Shown: positions 26,062 through 35,554, counted from the first letter of the stretch. The stretch is 64,000 bases of DNA from Deltaproteobacteria bacterium (GCA_019310535.1 JAFDED010000005.1:40770-104769), one strand, 5' to 3'. Numbers and translations: made by a program. Notes: generated from the letters alone by a model not told the origin.

Positions 26062-26409
26062 TTGTCAAGAAACTTTGTTAAAAAGCTGCGGGAAGAGAGG
26101 TTGATGAGCAAAACCGAATTGGCTCGAAAAGCAGGGCTTTCCCCTTTGACCATCGCACGTATCGAGGCGGGCAAAAAATGCCGCATGGAGACAAAACGAA
26201 AAATCATTTTAGCGCTTGGATTTAAACTGGCGAACAAGGATAAAGTTTTCGGAAAAGATGAAAAAAAAATTGACACTAACACTGAGGTGACCCCGAGAGA
26301 ATCCGGGCAGAGGAGGGCCGCCGGAGCTTCGTCATCGCGGAAGGTAAAAAGAGGAGCACGGCCTCTTCTCGCCGGTAAAGCATCTTCCCGGAAAAAAGGA
26401 AAATCATGA
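26062..26409 (+). CDS. XRE-family DNA-binding protein with basic tail
   Basis: This 115-residue protein has a Cro/C1-type helix-turn-helix at about residues 4-58 (KLREERLMSKTELARKAGLSPLTIARIEAGKK). A Lys/Arg/Ser-rich tail of about 45 residues resembles histone-like tails. It starts with TTG, with AAGGAA upstream. Its stop overlaps pilN in ATGA, so the regulator is translationally coupled to a pilus operon, in the position where pilM usually stands. It may repress its own promoter at 25991-26018 and thereby the pilus genes; that is inference. Confidence 0.85.
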   Translation: MSRNFVKKLREERLMSKTELARKAGLSPLTIARIEAGKKCRMETKRKIILALGFKLANKDKVFGKDEKKIDTNTEVTPRESGQRRAAGASSSRKVKRGARPLLAGKASSRKKGKS

Positions 26410-26996
26410 TCAGAATAAACCTGTTGCCATACAGGGAAATACTTAAAAAGCAATCAGCCATCAATCAGCTCGTCGTGATGGCGGCCGTTTTAGTATTGAT
26501 TCTGGTCGTTATCGTGATTGCTGACCGTTCCATTTCCGGCAAGGTCTCCGCCCTTGAGAATCAAATCGCCGAGACAAAACTGAATATCGCCAAATTGAAT
26601 AAACGGACAGCCGAGATTTATCGGTTTCAAAAAGACCAAAAAGAATTCCAGAGAAAACTGGATAAAATCGACGAACTGAACATGGGCAGAAAGTTGCCCG
26701 TGCACGTTTTGGACCAGATCTCCAGGGCAACGCCGGAGAAGTTATGGCTCACGCAAATGTCACGTAATGGATTTTCTCTGGTGCTGAATGGTATCGCCCT
26801 TGATCAGGAGACCATCGTTACATTTTTAAATAATCTTGAAAATTCGACGTATCTTACCAATATTCGTTTGATTCAAACACAGCAATTCAGCCACCAAAAT
26901 CTTAAATTGCAGAAGTTTACTATTAACGGAATAATTCAACCCCCCCAGAGCCAGCCGCAGCCTCCAGCCGCTACGGGAGGACAAAAGCTTGGGTAA
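26406..26996 (+). CDS. pilN: Type IV pilus inner-membrane protein PilN
   Basis: PilN forms the inner-membrane alignment complex with PilO and binds PilM in the cytosol. The 196-residue protein opens with the PilM-binding motif MIRINLLPYR. One membrane span lies at about 20-42, a coiled coil at 44-90 and a ferredoxin-like periplasmic domain with LWLTQMSRNGFSLVLNGIALD after that. The tail is Pro/Gln-rich. The intact INLLP motif implies a PilM partner, yet no pilM lies upstream; the only PilM-like protein in the window is the fusion at 59955. Confidence 0.92.
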   Translation: MIRINLLPYREILKKQSAINQLVVMAAVLVLILVVIVIADRSISGKVSALENQIAETKLNIAKLNKRTAEIYRFQKDQKEFQRKLDKIDELNMGRKLPVHVLDQISRATPEKLWLTQMSRNGFSLVLNGIALDQETIVTFLNNLENSTYLTNIRLIQTQQFSHQNLKLQKFTINGIIQPPQSQPQPPAATGGQKLG

Positions 26997-27639
26997 AATA
27001 ATTGATATCATCCTGAAGCTTACTACCACTCAAAAGCTGCTGATACTTATCGGCACAGTAGTGGTCATCTCCGGCGGGTATGGTTACTTCGGTTACCTGT
27101 CCAAGTACCAGCGAATAGAGGAACTCAAGCCGGACCTCTCCAGGTTCCGGCAAGAACTGAAGAAAAAGAAAGAGATTTCCAATAAATATCTGGAATACAA
27201 GGCCAATATGGAGTCCATCAAGAGGAAACTGGAGATCGCCCTGAAAAAGCTTCCCACCAGCGAAGAGATGCCCAGCCTGCTGTCCGCCATTTCCTCCGAT
27301 GGGAATCGGGTGGGACTGGAGTTTCTTCTTTTCAAGCCCCAACCGGAAGTCAAGCTTGATTTTTATGCAGAGATTCCAATCGAAATAAGAGTGCTGGGAA
27401 CATTTCACGAAGTGGCCATGTTCTTTGACGCGGTTGCGGATCTGGATCGCATTGTGAACATTCGCAATATTAAAATGGGACAGCCCAAGGATGAAGAAGG
27501 AAGAACCATACTCGTCACCTCATGCTCTGCGGTGACTTTCAGGTATTACACTCCCGAGGAGAGGAAGCAGATGGAAGCGGCGAAAAAAGCAAAAGCTGCC
27601 AAGGGCGGGAAACGGCCCGCAAGGTCCAGGAGGCGCTGA
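26989..27639 (+). CDS. pilO: Type IV pilus inner-membrane protein PilO
   Basis: PilO pairs with PilN and links to PilP in the periplasm. The 216 residues have a membrane span at about 17-36, a coiled coil at about 45-85 (RFRQELKKKKEISNKYLEYK) and a ferredoxin-like domain to about 190 (FYAEIPIEIRVLGTFHEVAMFFDAV). The C-terminal tail is strongly basic, with KKAKAAKGGKRPARSRRR. It starts with TTG at 26989, overlapping pilN by eight bases, and GGGAGGAC supports this start. Confidence 0.93.
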   Translation: MGKIIDIILKLTTTQKLLILIGTVVVISGGYGYFGYLSKYQRIEELKPDLSRFRQELKKKKEISNKYLEYKANMESIKRKLEIALKKLPTSEEMPSLLSAISSDGNRVGLEFLLFKPQPEVKLDFYAEIPIEIRVLGTFHEVAMFFDAVADLDRIVNIRNIKMGQPKDEEGRTILVTSCSAVTFRYYTPEERKQMEAAKKAKAAKGGKRPARSRRR

Positions 27640-27643
27640 AAGC

Positions 27644-28219
27644 ATGGCCGCTCGTCGATTATTGCCAGCGATGCTGGTCGTTCTGTTGATCGGCCCTGGG
27701 TGCGGGTTCTTGGGAGATCTGCTGGGGACCTCCGAAAAGCCCAAGATCTCGCCGCCGAAGCGCGCCAAGACCCGGCCGGTACGTGTCTCTCCCAAGTCCA
27801 CTGCGAGGCCCGACGATGTCGCCCGGGCGCAGGAAGAAGTTTCCCCCGACGCAGTCATTAAAAAGGAACAGTATCGCTACGTTGCCGAGGATAAAAGAGA
27901 CCCGTTTCGCCCGTTTATTATCCTGGCCCGGGTTAAAGGCGAGCCGCCCTTGCCCCCATTGCAGCGATACGATATCGCCCAGTTGCGTTTGGTGGGACTT
28001 ATCTTGATGGGCGAGAACAGCAGCGCCATGGTCGAGGATGCTTCGGGCAAAGGGTATGTAGTCTCCAGAGGCACACGCATCGGACGCCGCAACGGTGTGG
28101 TGGTCCGCATTGAAAAGGATCGCGTCATCGTTGAGGAACAATATAAAGACAGCGCAGGAAACATGAAGTCCAAAGAGGTCAGCATAAAATTGTACGCAGT
28201 GGAAGAAGAAGGTCGATGA
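27644..28219 (+). CDS. pilP: Type IV pilus lipoprotein PilP
   Basis: PilP is a lipoprotein that connects the PilN/PilO complex to the secretin. The 191-residue protein has a signal peptide ending in a lipobox, LIGPGC at about residues 15-20. A basic, disordered linker follows. The PilP beta domain starts near residue 85 (KRDPFRPFII, then LRLVGLILMGENSSAMVED and GYVVSRGTRIG). It begins four bases after pilO and is clearly in the same operon. Confidence 0.93.
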   Translation: MAARRLLPAMLVVLLIGPGCGFLGDLLGTSEKPKISPPKRAKTRPVRVSPKSTARPDDVARAQEEVSPDAVIKKEQYRYVAEDKRDPFRPFIILARVKGEPPLPPLQRYDIAQLRLVGLILMGENSSAMVEDASGKGYVVSRGTRIGRRNGVVVRIEKDRVIVEEQYKDSAGNMKSKEVSIKLYAVEEEGR

Positions 28220-28288
28220 TCATCTATCCAGCCAGGGGCAACCGTTAAATGGGCTGAAAAGAGGGATATGATAATAAGGAGAAGGTCC

Positions 28289-31144
28289 ATGAATAAGTAT
28301 CCACGCAGGAGCAACCGCAAAGCCCGATTAAGCATCCTCGGGATCGGCATCCTGGCGTCAGCCATTTTGCCGTTGTCCTGCGCACCCAAGAAGGCACCTG
28401 TACCGAAGCCGGTTGCTGTGACTCCCGCTCCCCAGGTTCAAAAGGCAGCCCCGCCGCAGGTGATCGAGAATATAACCGTTGACCGATCAGCAGACGGCAA
28501 GGCGTGGTTAATCGCCATATCCGGCGTGCACCAGTTGAGACACACCATCGTCAAGAATATCGAACCGCTCTCCCTTACAGTTTTTCTGCCGCTTGTGGGG
28601 CTGGGGACGATCCAGCAGGATATGACCGTTGACAACGAAATCATCAAAACCATTCACAGTGTGCAGCGGGGCCCGCTCCAAAATCCTTCATCCGAAATCA
28701 CCATCGGGTTGAAAAAAGATGTAGAGTACGAAGTTGATATCGATGACACTACACTGGTGATCACGTTGACTCCCACCAGCATGGTTGCCCGTGAGGAAAC
28801 ATCATCGGCGGCTCCGTCTCTTGAGCCTGCCCCTATCAAAAGGGAAGAACTCCTGCTTCTAAACGTTTCAGAGAAGAAGCCAACGGCAAAAAATGTACTG
28901 GATATCCGATTCGTGGCTGAAAAAATGAATTCGTGGGTACAGGTCCTGACTGACGGCGTTGTGGAAAAGTGGAAAAATTTCGTCTTGAAAGACCCGGACA
29001 GGCTGGTGGTGGATATCTCCAATGTACGAAAAGTTTTCCCAAAAAGCCGATTGCCCGGAGATAAGATGCCGTTCAATCGGTTACGGACGGCCCAGCGCGA
29101 ATCGGATGTACGCATTGTCCTGGATTTTCTCGATAGACCCATGCCTCCTTACGATATCCGGAGCGAGGAGGATATGCTCGTTATCGCATTGGGCGTGGAA
29201 GCTTCGAGGGCTTCGGCTGCACCGGCCTCGGCGCCTGCCGCCCCGCCGGCAAAGGTCACGAGGAAAACGCCATCCATAGGCCGCGTCAAATCCATTGAGT
29301 TCAAGGAAATCGATGACAGGACGCGAATCACGGTGAGGCTGAGCGAAAAATCAGAGTACACTATAGACAGGGAAGACGAAAACACGCTTGTGTTGTTGAT
29401 AAAGCGGTGCAGGATTCCAAGTTACCTTCAGCGGTTCATCGACACTACATACCGCGATACGTCGGTGTCCAGGATAATCCCCGAGGCGGACAAGAAGGAT
29501 CCACGGAATACCCGGATCCTCATAAAGCTCAAGCAAATGGCGCCTTTCTTCGCCAGGCAGGAGGAAAAGGATATATACATCGACATCGATAAACCCGCTG
29601 AACCGCCGATTCCGGTTAATCTTACGCCCAGGCCCAGCGTATTCCCCGAGGTGGAAAAGAAGCCGCCGCCGGCCATTTCCAAACCTCTTGAGCCCGTGGA
29701 GACCCCCAGTGCGGTCGCCGTTCAGCCGGAGGCGCCTCCCCAGCCCCCTGCACCGGCAGTTTCCGCCGAGCCGGCTGTGATTGCGCCTGAGGAAATCATC
29801 CCGGGCCTGGAGGCCCCAGCGCCCAGGGTTTATACTGGCCGCCGAATCTCTCTGGATTTTCAGGATGCTGACATAAATCATTTATTCCGGCTCATCGCCG
29901 AGGTAAGTAACCTGAACATCATAGCCGGCGAAAACGTGAAGGGAAAGGTTACCGTCCGACTCGTGGACGTGCCCTGGGATCAGGCCCTGGACGTCATTCT
30001 GGAAACCAACAAGTTGGGGAAGGAGCGCATCGGCAACGTCATTCGCGTCGCGCCCACGTCCGAGATCCGCGCCGCCCGTGAAGAGCGCCTGCGCCAGCAG
30101 AAGAAACGGCAGGACATTATTGCCGAGATGCAGGAAAAGAGGATGAAGGCCGAACCTCTCACCACCAAGCTCGTGCCTGTCAATTTTGCCGAAGCCAAGA
30201 GCATGGTGGAACAGATCCAGGGTCTGCTCAGCGATCGCGGCAACGTCCGCACTGACACCCGGACCAATACCCTTATCATCACGGATGTCAGCCGTAATGT
30301 GGAAAACGCGGCAGCCATGGTGAAAAAGCTCGATACCCCCACGCCCCAAGTGCTTATCGAGGCCCGGGTGGTGGAGGCCAGCACCGATTTCACCCGGGAG
30401 CTCGGCGTTCGGTGGGGCGGCAGGTTCGCCTCCAGTCCCAGCACCGGCAATGCTTTTAACGGCAACAATGTAAACATCGGCGGCACTCCCGAGGGGGGTG
30501 ATACTCCCAGCGGGAGCAACTGGGTCGTCAATCTGCCCGCTGCTACAGGTCTCGGATCGGGCGGAGCTCTCGGCTTTACACTGGGAAGCATCATGAACAC
30601 GCTCTTGCTGGACATACAGCTCAGCGCTCTGGAATCCAGCGGAGCAGGCCGCATTGTCTCTCACCCCAGGGTCACCACTCTGGACAACAAGGAGGCCATC
30701 ATTACCCAGGGGAGCCGGATACCATATCCCAAACAAACCCAAGACGGGATCTCCACCGACTTCATCGACGCCACCCTGAACATGAAGGTGACCCCTCACA
30801 TCACGTTTGACGGCAGCATCCTGATGAAGATCGAAATAAAGAAAGAGGCGCCGGACTTTACCAGAATCGTCCTTGGTGTGCCGGCGGTGGACACCAGAAG
30901 GGCCTCAACAGAGGTCCTGGTGAAGAACGGCGAGACAACCGTCATCGGCGGTATCGTCACCCGCGAGGACACGGCGTCCATGTCCGGCGTGCCGTGGGTC
31001 AACAGGCTGCCTTTCGTCCGAAATCTGTTCCGCTCCAGGCAAAACGTCAGAAACGAAAGCGAACTGTTGATATTCATTACCCCGAGGATCGTCATTCACG
31101 ACTCTTCCGCCAGGTCTACGCCGTGGAAAGAAGAACAATCGTGA
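28289..31144 (+). CDS. pilQ: Type IV pilus secretin PilQ
   Basis: PilQ forms the outer-membrane channel for the pilus. The 951-residue chain starts with a signal peptide and lipobox, LPLSC. Three AMIN-type domains lie at about 45-150, 195-290 and 330-430, followed by a Pro/Ala-rich linker. The secretin N-domains run from about 510 to 680 (LDFQDADINHLFRLIAEVSNLNII, then TTKLVPVNFAEAKSMV). The secretin core lies at 690-945 (VLIEARVVEAS, VKNGETTVIGGIV, GVPWVNRLPFVRNLF, ELLIFITPRIV). AAGGAGAAGG supports the ATG at 28289. AMIN domains bind peptidoglycan; three is on the high side. Confidence 0.96.
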   Translation: MNKYPRRSNRKARLSILGIGILASAILPLSCAPKKAPVPKPVAVTPAPQVQKAAPPQVIENITVDRSADGKAWLIAISGVHQLRHTIVKNIEPLSLTVFLPLVGLGTIQQDMTVDNEIIKTIHSVQRGPLQNPSSEITIGLKKDVEYEVDIDDTTLVITLTPTSMVAREETSSAAPSLEPAPIKREELLLLNVSEKKPTAKNVLDIRFVAEKMNSWVQVLTDGVVEKWKNFVLKDPDRLVVDISNVRKVFPKSRLPGDKMPFNRLRTAQRESDVRIVLDFLDRPMPPYDIRSEEDMLVIALGVEASRASAAPASAPAAPPAKVTRKTPSIGRVKSIEFKEIDDRTRITVRLSEKSEYTIDREDENTLVLLIKRCRIPSYLQRFIDTTYRDTSVSRIIPEADKKDPRNTRILIKLKQMAPFFARQEEKDIYIDIDKPAEPPIPVNLTPRPSVFPEVEKKPPPAISKPLEPVETPSAVAVQPEAPPQPPAPAVSAEPAVIAPEEIIPGLEAPAPRVYTGRRISLDFQDADINHLFRLIAEVSNLNIIAGENVKGKVTVRLVDVPWDQALDVILETNKLGKERIGNVIRVAPTSEIRAAREERLRQQKKRQDIIAEMQEKRMKAEPLTTKLVPVNFAEAKSMVEQIQGLLSDRGNVRTDTRTNTLIITDVSRNVENAAAMVKKLDTPTPQVLIEARVVEASTDFTRELGVRWGGRFASSPSTGNAFNGNNVNIGGTPEGGDTPSGSNWVVNLPAATGLGSGGALGFTLGSIMNTLLLDIQLSALESSGAGRIVSHPRVTTLDNKEAIITQGSRIPYPKQTQDGISTDFIDATLNMKVTPHITFDGSILMKIEIKKEAPDFTRIVLGVPAVDTRRASTEVLVKNGETTVIGGIVTREDTASMSGVPWVNRLPFVRNLFRSRQNVRNESELLIFITPRIVIHDSSARSTPWKEEQS

Positions 31145-31242
31145 TGACCGCATAATCCGGGAAGCAGGGTGAATGAAATTCATCTTTCAATGCACCCGGA
31201 GATCATCTGGACCAATGACCCTGAAAACGAGGAGGATGTAAC

Positions 31243-31869
31243 GTGAGACGGCAACTAGCGCTGTGGATAATTTTGGCCATGCTGGGCTTTGGATGCGGCG
31301 GGGACTCCGGCCAGCCGGGCTCAAGAGGCTTCGAGGATACGGGAACGCAGCTCCAGATCGATATCTCCCCCACCGATTCCCACAACGTGGATGCTTTCCG
31401 GGACGACGATTGCGATAATGATCCAGAGACTGATGATCCTGAGCCGTTCACAGACCACCTCGCTACCGCCACGTTCACCGGCACCACATACGCCAATCCC
31501 CTCGAGCCGGACACCGGCTCCGGCTCGACTATCTTCCTGGAGCGCTATACCATCGAATACGTGCCTGAAAACCCGGCTGCACCGCCTCTGCGGCCGAGAG
31601 AGATATTTGAGACCATCATCATCCCGGCCCCTCCCAGCGAGGCTGAACCGGTCGTTGTGATAGACTCGGGCATCGTGCTGGCAGACCTCCAGACCAAGCG
31701 GGAGTTCCGTGAGGCCATAGAGGCGGGCCATGAGATTATCACGGACCCGTCGTCATTTCCGACACGGTACACCGTGATCTATAATTTTATGGGTCAGAAT
31801 GAGTTCGGCGAGGACGTTGAAGTCCGGGTAACAACGCATGCGACGTTCGGAGATTTCGACAACTGTTAA
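31243..31869 (+). CDS. Predicted lipoprotein downstream of pilQ
   Basis: I do not recognise this 208-residue protein. It has a short signal peptide and a lipobox LGFGC at about residues 14-18, followed by an acidic region rich in Asp and Thr and a beta-rich remainder. GAGGAGGATGTAAC precedes the GTG start. It lies 98 bases after pilQ on the same strand and is likely in the pilus transcript. Its place suggests an envelope or pilus-associated role, for which there is no direct evidence. Confidence 0.72.
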   Translation: MRRQLALWIILAMLGFGCGGDSGQPGSRGFEDTGTQLQIDISPTDSHNVDAFRDDDCDNDPETDDPEPFTDHLATATFTGTTYANPLEPDTGSGSTIFLERYTIEYVPENPAAPPLRPREIFETIIIPAPPSEAEPVVVIDSGIVLADLQTKREFREAIEAGHEIITDPSSFPTRYTVIYNFMGQNEFGEDVEVRVTTHATFGDFDNC

Positions 31870-31988
31870 TAACCGGAATCGCAATGAGCACGTCCAGGTT
31901 CGTCCGGCAAGGACTGGGTAATTCTCATCGCCTGGCATCCGATACATTCACAGCCCTGGCGAAGCAATAGCAATTAAGGAGTCTAACA

Positions 31989-34094
31989 ATGTTCAGATAT
32001 CGCACATACTGTATCCCTGGACTATCGCTTCTCCTGCTGGGGACGATCGCGCTGGTCATTTCGTGCAGCGGCGGGAGCGGCAGCCCCGACAGGGTGTCGG
32101 CCCCGGGCGATGAGAACGTCCCGGCGCGGGTCATCGTCTCCTCAGACCGGACCGTTGTGGACGTGGTGACCGGCGACAACACGGTGACCCTCATCGCCGA
32201 GGTGATCAACGAGGAGGGGCAGTGGATGCCCGATGTGCTGGTTGCGTTCCACACCAGCTTCGGCGTTCTCAACCACACGGGGCCGGACGTGGCTGTCCCC
32301 ACGGACAGCGACGGCATCGCCCGCGCCGTTCTCTCCTCCAGTTCCGAGGGTATGGCCATCGTGGAGATCCAGGCGCAGGACGTGGCCGATTACACGCTGA
32401 TCAGTTTCGTGGACTTCACCACCGCCGAGCAGCAGAGAAACTACAGGGTGCTGCTGACAGCCGAGCCCGCATCCCTGCCCGGAGACGGCGCCACACCGTC
32501 CAGACTGACCGCCTTCGTGGTGGACGGCAACAACCGGCCTGTTGAAGGAATCACCGTTACCTTTCTCGCAAACAACAGCGATGCATCTTTTAACGAGCCC
32601 ATTTTTACAGGAGGCGCCGGCGGCACAGGAGGTACGGGCGACACGGACGGTACAGGCACCTCACGCATCAGCGGTGAACCGGCCTTTCAGACAGATACTG
32701 ATACAACGTTCTTCCTTTCTTTTTCCGCTACCACTGACGCCAGTGGGAGGGCACAGGTTGATCTCTTCGCGCCCCGAACTGTAGTCGAGCAGTCCATCAT
32801 TCTCAGGGCACAGGTGTTCATCCCGGCCCTGTGGGTGGTCAACGAGCCGCCTCAATGGTACGGCGGCGAGTCCGTAACAATTTACGACATCACCTCCGTC
32901 AGCGTCAATGCGCCCACCATACAGTTTATACAACTTGGTAGGGCAGGGAGCCTGATCGTGCCGCCGGGCGGCGCGGACCAGGTGGCTGCAATGGTGCAGG
33001 ACATAAACGGATTCCCCATGCCCGGCAACACGGTGGTGAACTTCAGCGTGCTCACTCCCAATATGGGCTGGGTTGAGGCCTTCGCTTATACGGGCGACGA
33101 CGGCGTTGCGCTGGCCACATACTACGCGGACACATCACAGACAGGACCGGTGACCATCTCCGCCCGGGCGAATGGAGTCACCACTTCAGGCCAGGTGTTC
33201 TACGTTTCCACGCTGGATCCCACCGTCGAACCTCTGGGCCTGGCGCCCGCGGAGGCTGACATCACCGGCAGCGGCGGTACGGCCGTCTTCACCATCGTCA
33301 ACGGCATCCCGCCCTTTGATATTTCCACCGACCAGCCGCAGTACCTGGGGCTGACCCTCAACCCGGACGACACCATCACCGTAGTGGGCGTAAATGTCCC
33401 CCGGGAGATGATGACGGCCACCCTTACGGTGAGCGACGCGACCTTCCCGGAGCGGGAGGCGGCCACGGCCACCATCAACCTGGGTGAGGTGGACACCGAG
33501 CAGCCGCTGAGCCTCTCACCCCCGTCTGTGACCCTCGTCAGCGCTGGCCAGACCTTTGTCTTCGGCATCAACAACGGCATCCCGCCCTTCGGCGTGAGCA
33601 CCGACAGGCCCGATCTCATCGAGTTCTCCCTGGGGCATAACAATACGGTTGAGGTGCAGGTGCTGAACATCCCCGACAGCGACACCACCGCCAAACTGTA
33701 CGTGCGAGACGCCACAACGCGCACTCCGGCCCAGGCGACCATCACGTTGGAAGCGCCGACACCAGTTCCAACTCCTCTTACAGTTACTCCTTCTTCAGGC
33801 ACTGTCACCTTTGGACCGGGCAACACGCCACAAGGGTTATTATTGCTAGCAACCGGAGGCTCTGGTGCTTATACATGGACAAGTCCCAGCACGGATGTGC
33901 GTTTCGATAATAATGATAACGGTACTTTAGATCCTGTGGCAACAGACACGCTAACAATACAATCAATTTCAGGACAGCCAGTGAGAATATTCGGAAGTAC
34001 AACAGCCACCTCTGGTGAGGTGTTTACAATAATTGTAAGCGACATTGCAGGTGAGGTGGCGACTGTTGCTATAACTATTGGACCTCACCCGTAA
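31989..34094 (+). CDS. Lipoprotein with Ig-like repeats
   Basis: This 701-residue protein has a signal peptide with lipobox VISC near residues 23-26. At least two invasin-like Big_1 modules follow, each with TVTLIAEVINEEGQ-type strands and the DGIARAVL or SGRAQVDLFAP hallmark (about 45-140 and 155-275). A Gly/Thr linker interrupts the second at about residues 205-225. Further Ig-like or cadherin-like modules start near 325, 415 and 505. After a PTPVPTP linker at about 593-600, the last 100 residues are encoded by visibly AT-richer DNA. It probably extends from the outer membrane and adheres or scaffolds; its position after pilQ suggests a link to pili. Confidence 0.78.
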   Translation: MFRYRTYCIPGLSLLLLGTIALVISCSGGSGSPDRVSAPGDENVPARVIVSSDRTVVDVVTGDNTVTLIAEVINEEGQWMPDVLVAFHTSFGVLNHTGPDVAVPTDSDGIARAVLSSSSEGMAIVEIQAQDVADYTLISFVDFTTAEQQRNYRVLLTAEPASLPGDGATPSRLTAFVVDGNNRPVEGITVTFLANNSDASFNEPIFTGGAGGTGGTGDTDGTGTSRISGEPAFQTDTDTTFFLSFSATTDASGRAQVDLFAPRTVVEQSIILRAQVFIPALWVVNEPPQWYGGESVTIYDITSVSVNAPTIQFIQLGRAGSLIVPPGGADQVAAMVQDINGFPMPGNTVVNFSVLTPNMGWVEAFAYTGDDGVALATYYADTSQTGPVTISARANGVTTSGQVFYVSTLDPTVEPLGLAPAEADITGSGGTAVFTIVNGIPPFDISTDQPQYLGLTLNPDDTITVVGVNVPREMMTATLTVSDATFPEREAATATINLGEVDTEQPLSLSPPSVTLVSAGQTFVFGINNGIPPFGVSTDRPDLIEFSLGHNNTVEVQVLNIPDSDTTAKLYVRDATTRTPAQATITLEAPTPVPTPLTVTPSSGTVTFGPGNTPQGLLLLATGGSGAYTWTSPSTDVRFDNNDNGTLDPVATDTLTIQSISGQPVRIFGSTTATSGEVFTIIVSDIAGEVATVAITIGPHP

Positions 34095-34122
34095 CTAAAA
34101 GATATTACAATTCTTGAATAAG

Positions 34123-34155
34123 ATGGCGGGAAGCACCTCATCCCGCCATTTTATT
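34123..34155 (+). terminator. Intrinsic terminator of the pil operon
   Basis: ATGGCGGGA (34123-34131) pairs perfectly with TCCCGCCAT (34141-34149) around a 9-base loop, followed by a T-rich run. It lies 29 bases after the Ig-like lipoprotein stop and probably ends the XRE-pilNOPQ-lipoprotein transcript. Confidence 0.88.
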
Positions 34156-34444
34156 TTACTTCAAGGCAGGCGGCCCGGACAATTCCTCTATACGGACTGC
34201 GGCGGTCAGGCAGCCGCAAACACCTCGAATCTCCGGCGTGACAGCCATGATTGTTCCGTTTCCCAAGAAGAGGGTACGGGATTTTCTTGACTTCACGCAA
34301 AAGGTATTGTACATATCAAGGACTTAGGGTTTCACTTCCGCCTGGGGGAGCAATCTTTCCAGCGGACTCTGTCAATGCTGGTGAGGCGCAGTTGTAATAG
34401 GCCTGATTCAGACACCTGGTTGAAACCGGGGAAAGGAGGCACTT
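34156..34444. other. Intergenic region before ferritin-like gene
   Basis: Nothing coding is supported here. A GGCCCGGACAATT at 34172-34184 is shared with the dispersed repeat, but the similarity does not extend. The region must contain the promoter of the ferritin-like gene. Confidence 0.4.
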
Positions 34445-34861
34445 ATGCCGAGGAAGAGTAATCTCAACGATATGCTCAACAAGGCCATTGCGCGCGAAAT
34501 TTCCGTATCCATCCAGTACATGTGGCACCACGTTATGGCCAAAGGGATCAACGCCCCCCCTGTCCAGGACATCTTCAAAGAGATCGCCATCGTGGAGATG
34601 AAGCACGCTGAGGAGATCGCCGAGCGGCTGGATTACCTGGGCGGCGAGCCCACGACAAAGCCCGATCCCATCTCCGTGGGCGGCACCCTGAAGCAGATGA
34701 TCACCGCCGACAAGAAGGCCGAGGAAGAGGCGATACGGCTTTACAAGCAGATCGTGAAAGCCGCGCGCGAGGCGGAAGATCACACGACACGCCGGCTGTT
34801 TGAAAGGATCCTGGCGGATGAAGAGGAGCATCACAACGAATTTTCAGGGCTCCTGGAGTGA
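34445..34861 (+). CDS. Ferritin-like/bacterioferritin-type protein
   Basis: This 138-residue four-helix protein has the di-iron ligand pattern of ferritin-like proteins. E18 lies in AREISVSIQY, E51 and H54 in IVEMKHAEEI, a Glu in helix 3 (KKAEEEAI) and E-E-x-H near the end (LADEEEHH). It is shorter than typical bacterioferritin (about 158) and lacks an obvious haem Met. Iron oxidation and storage or peroxide detoxification is the expected role. GAAAGGAGGCACTT precedes the ATG. It is monocistronic, with a strong terminator immediately after. Confidence 0.88.
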   Translation: MPRKSNLNDMLNKAIAREISVSIQYMWHHVMAKGINAPPVQDIFKEIAIVEMKHAEEIAERLDYLGGEPTTKPDPISVGGTLKQMITADKKAEEEAIRLYKQIVKAAREAEDHTTRRLFERILADEEEHHNEFSGLLE

Positions 34862-34896
34862 TCCCCCCGCTCCGTTGAACGCGGCGATGCCCATCA

Positions 34897-34928
34897 CGCC
34901 CGGCAGCGATCATGCCGGGCGTTTTTTT
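34897..34928 (+). terminator. Intrinsic terminator after ferritin-like gene
   Basis: CGCCCGGCA (34897-34905) pairs perfectly with TGCCGGGCG (34913-34921) around a 7-base loop, followed by seven T residues. Confidence 0.95.
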
Positions 34929-34993
34929 GCCGGCCCGGATAACGGCATACCCGTGGCACCTGGCCGCCCACCTGGTCTGCGCCGCAGCTCGTA

Positions 34994-35554
34994 TCACGCG
35001 TCGCTCTGTTCAGCCCATCGCTCCAGTTGTTCCATGAACCGGTCGAAGGGGTCCTTTCCCGGTGACGTCATTGCAAACCGGGTCCGTTTGACGAAATCGA
35101 GAGCGCCCGCATATTCAGGGAACCGAAGAGACAGCTCCCGAAATCGCTGTGCGCCCGGACGGTAAAGGCTCCGGTCCCACTCCCATACTCGGTGGTAGGA
35201 CGTCCGGCCTTCCATCATGTAAAGCTCGGTGATGCCGATGCGCTCCAGATACTCTCGAAAGATGCCGAGCATGAAAAGGGCATAGTCCCCGATGTGCTGG
35301 CGAATTTCCCGCTTCCGGACGATGCTGAGGGAGGTGTCCTCCTGAGCGTCGCGGACCTCCATCAGCATCCCGGTGATATGCTCCAACCGCTCGCCACGGG
35401 CGCTGCGAATTCGATATAAGAGGTCCGTTCTTGCAAATTCAGTGAGAACCTCGGCAACGTACTGAATCATACCCATATCCCGGATACCCAGGCCGGGAAA
35501 ACTGGAGCGCAACGTACGAATAAAAAATTCTCTCAATTGTGCCTGGCGTTGCAT
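34994..35554 (-). CDS. Conserved-looking protein of unknown function
   Basis: I do not recognise this 186-residue soluble, mainly helical protein. It contains no signal peptide or membrane segment. Visible stretches are DYALFMLGIFREYLERIG in the middle and SYHRVWEWDRSLYRPGAQRFRELS near the end. On the minus strand GGAGG lies at a good distance before the ATG, and codon use resembles the neighbours, so translation is likely. It converges with the ferritin-like gene and is divergent from arsR. Confidence 0.7.
   Translation of the reverse strand: MQRQAQLREFFIRTLRSSFPGLGIRDMGMIQYVAEVLTEFARTDLLYRIRSARGERLEHITGMLMEVRDAQEDTSLSIVRKREIRQHIGDYALFMLGIFREYLERIGITELYMMEGRTSYHRVWEWDRSLYRPGAQRFRELSLRFPEYAGALDFVKRTRFAMTSPGKDPFDRFMEQLERWAEQSDA

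Noticed and set aside
34172..34184. GGCCCGGACAATT shared with the dispersed repeat
   Set aside because: Only 13 bases match and neither flank continues the similarity, so it is not called a third copy.
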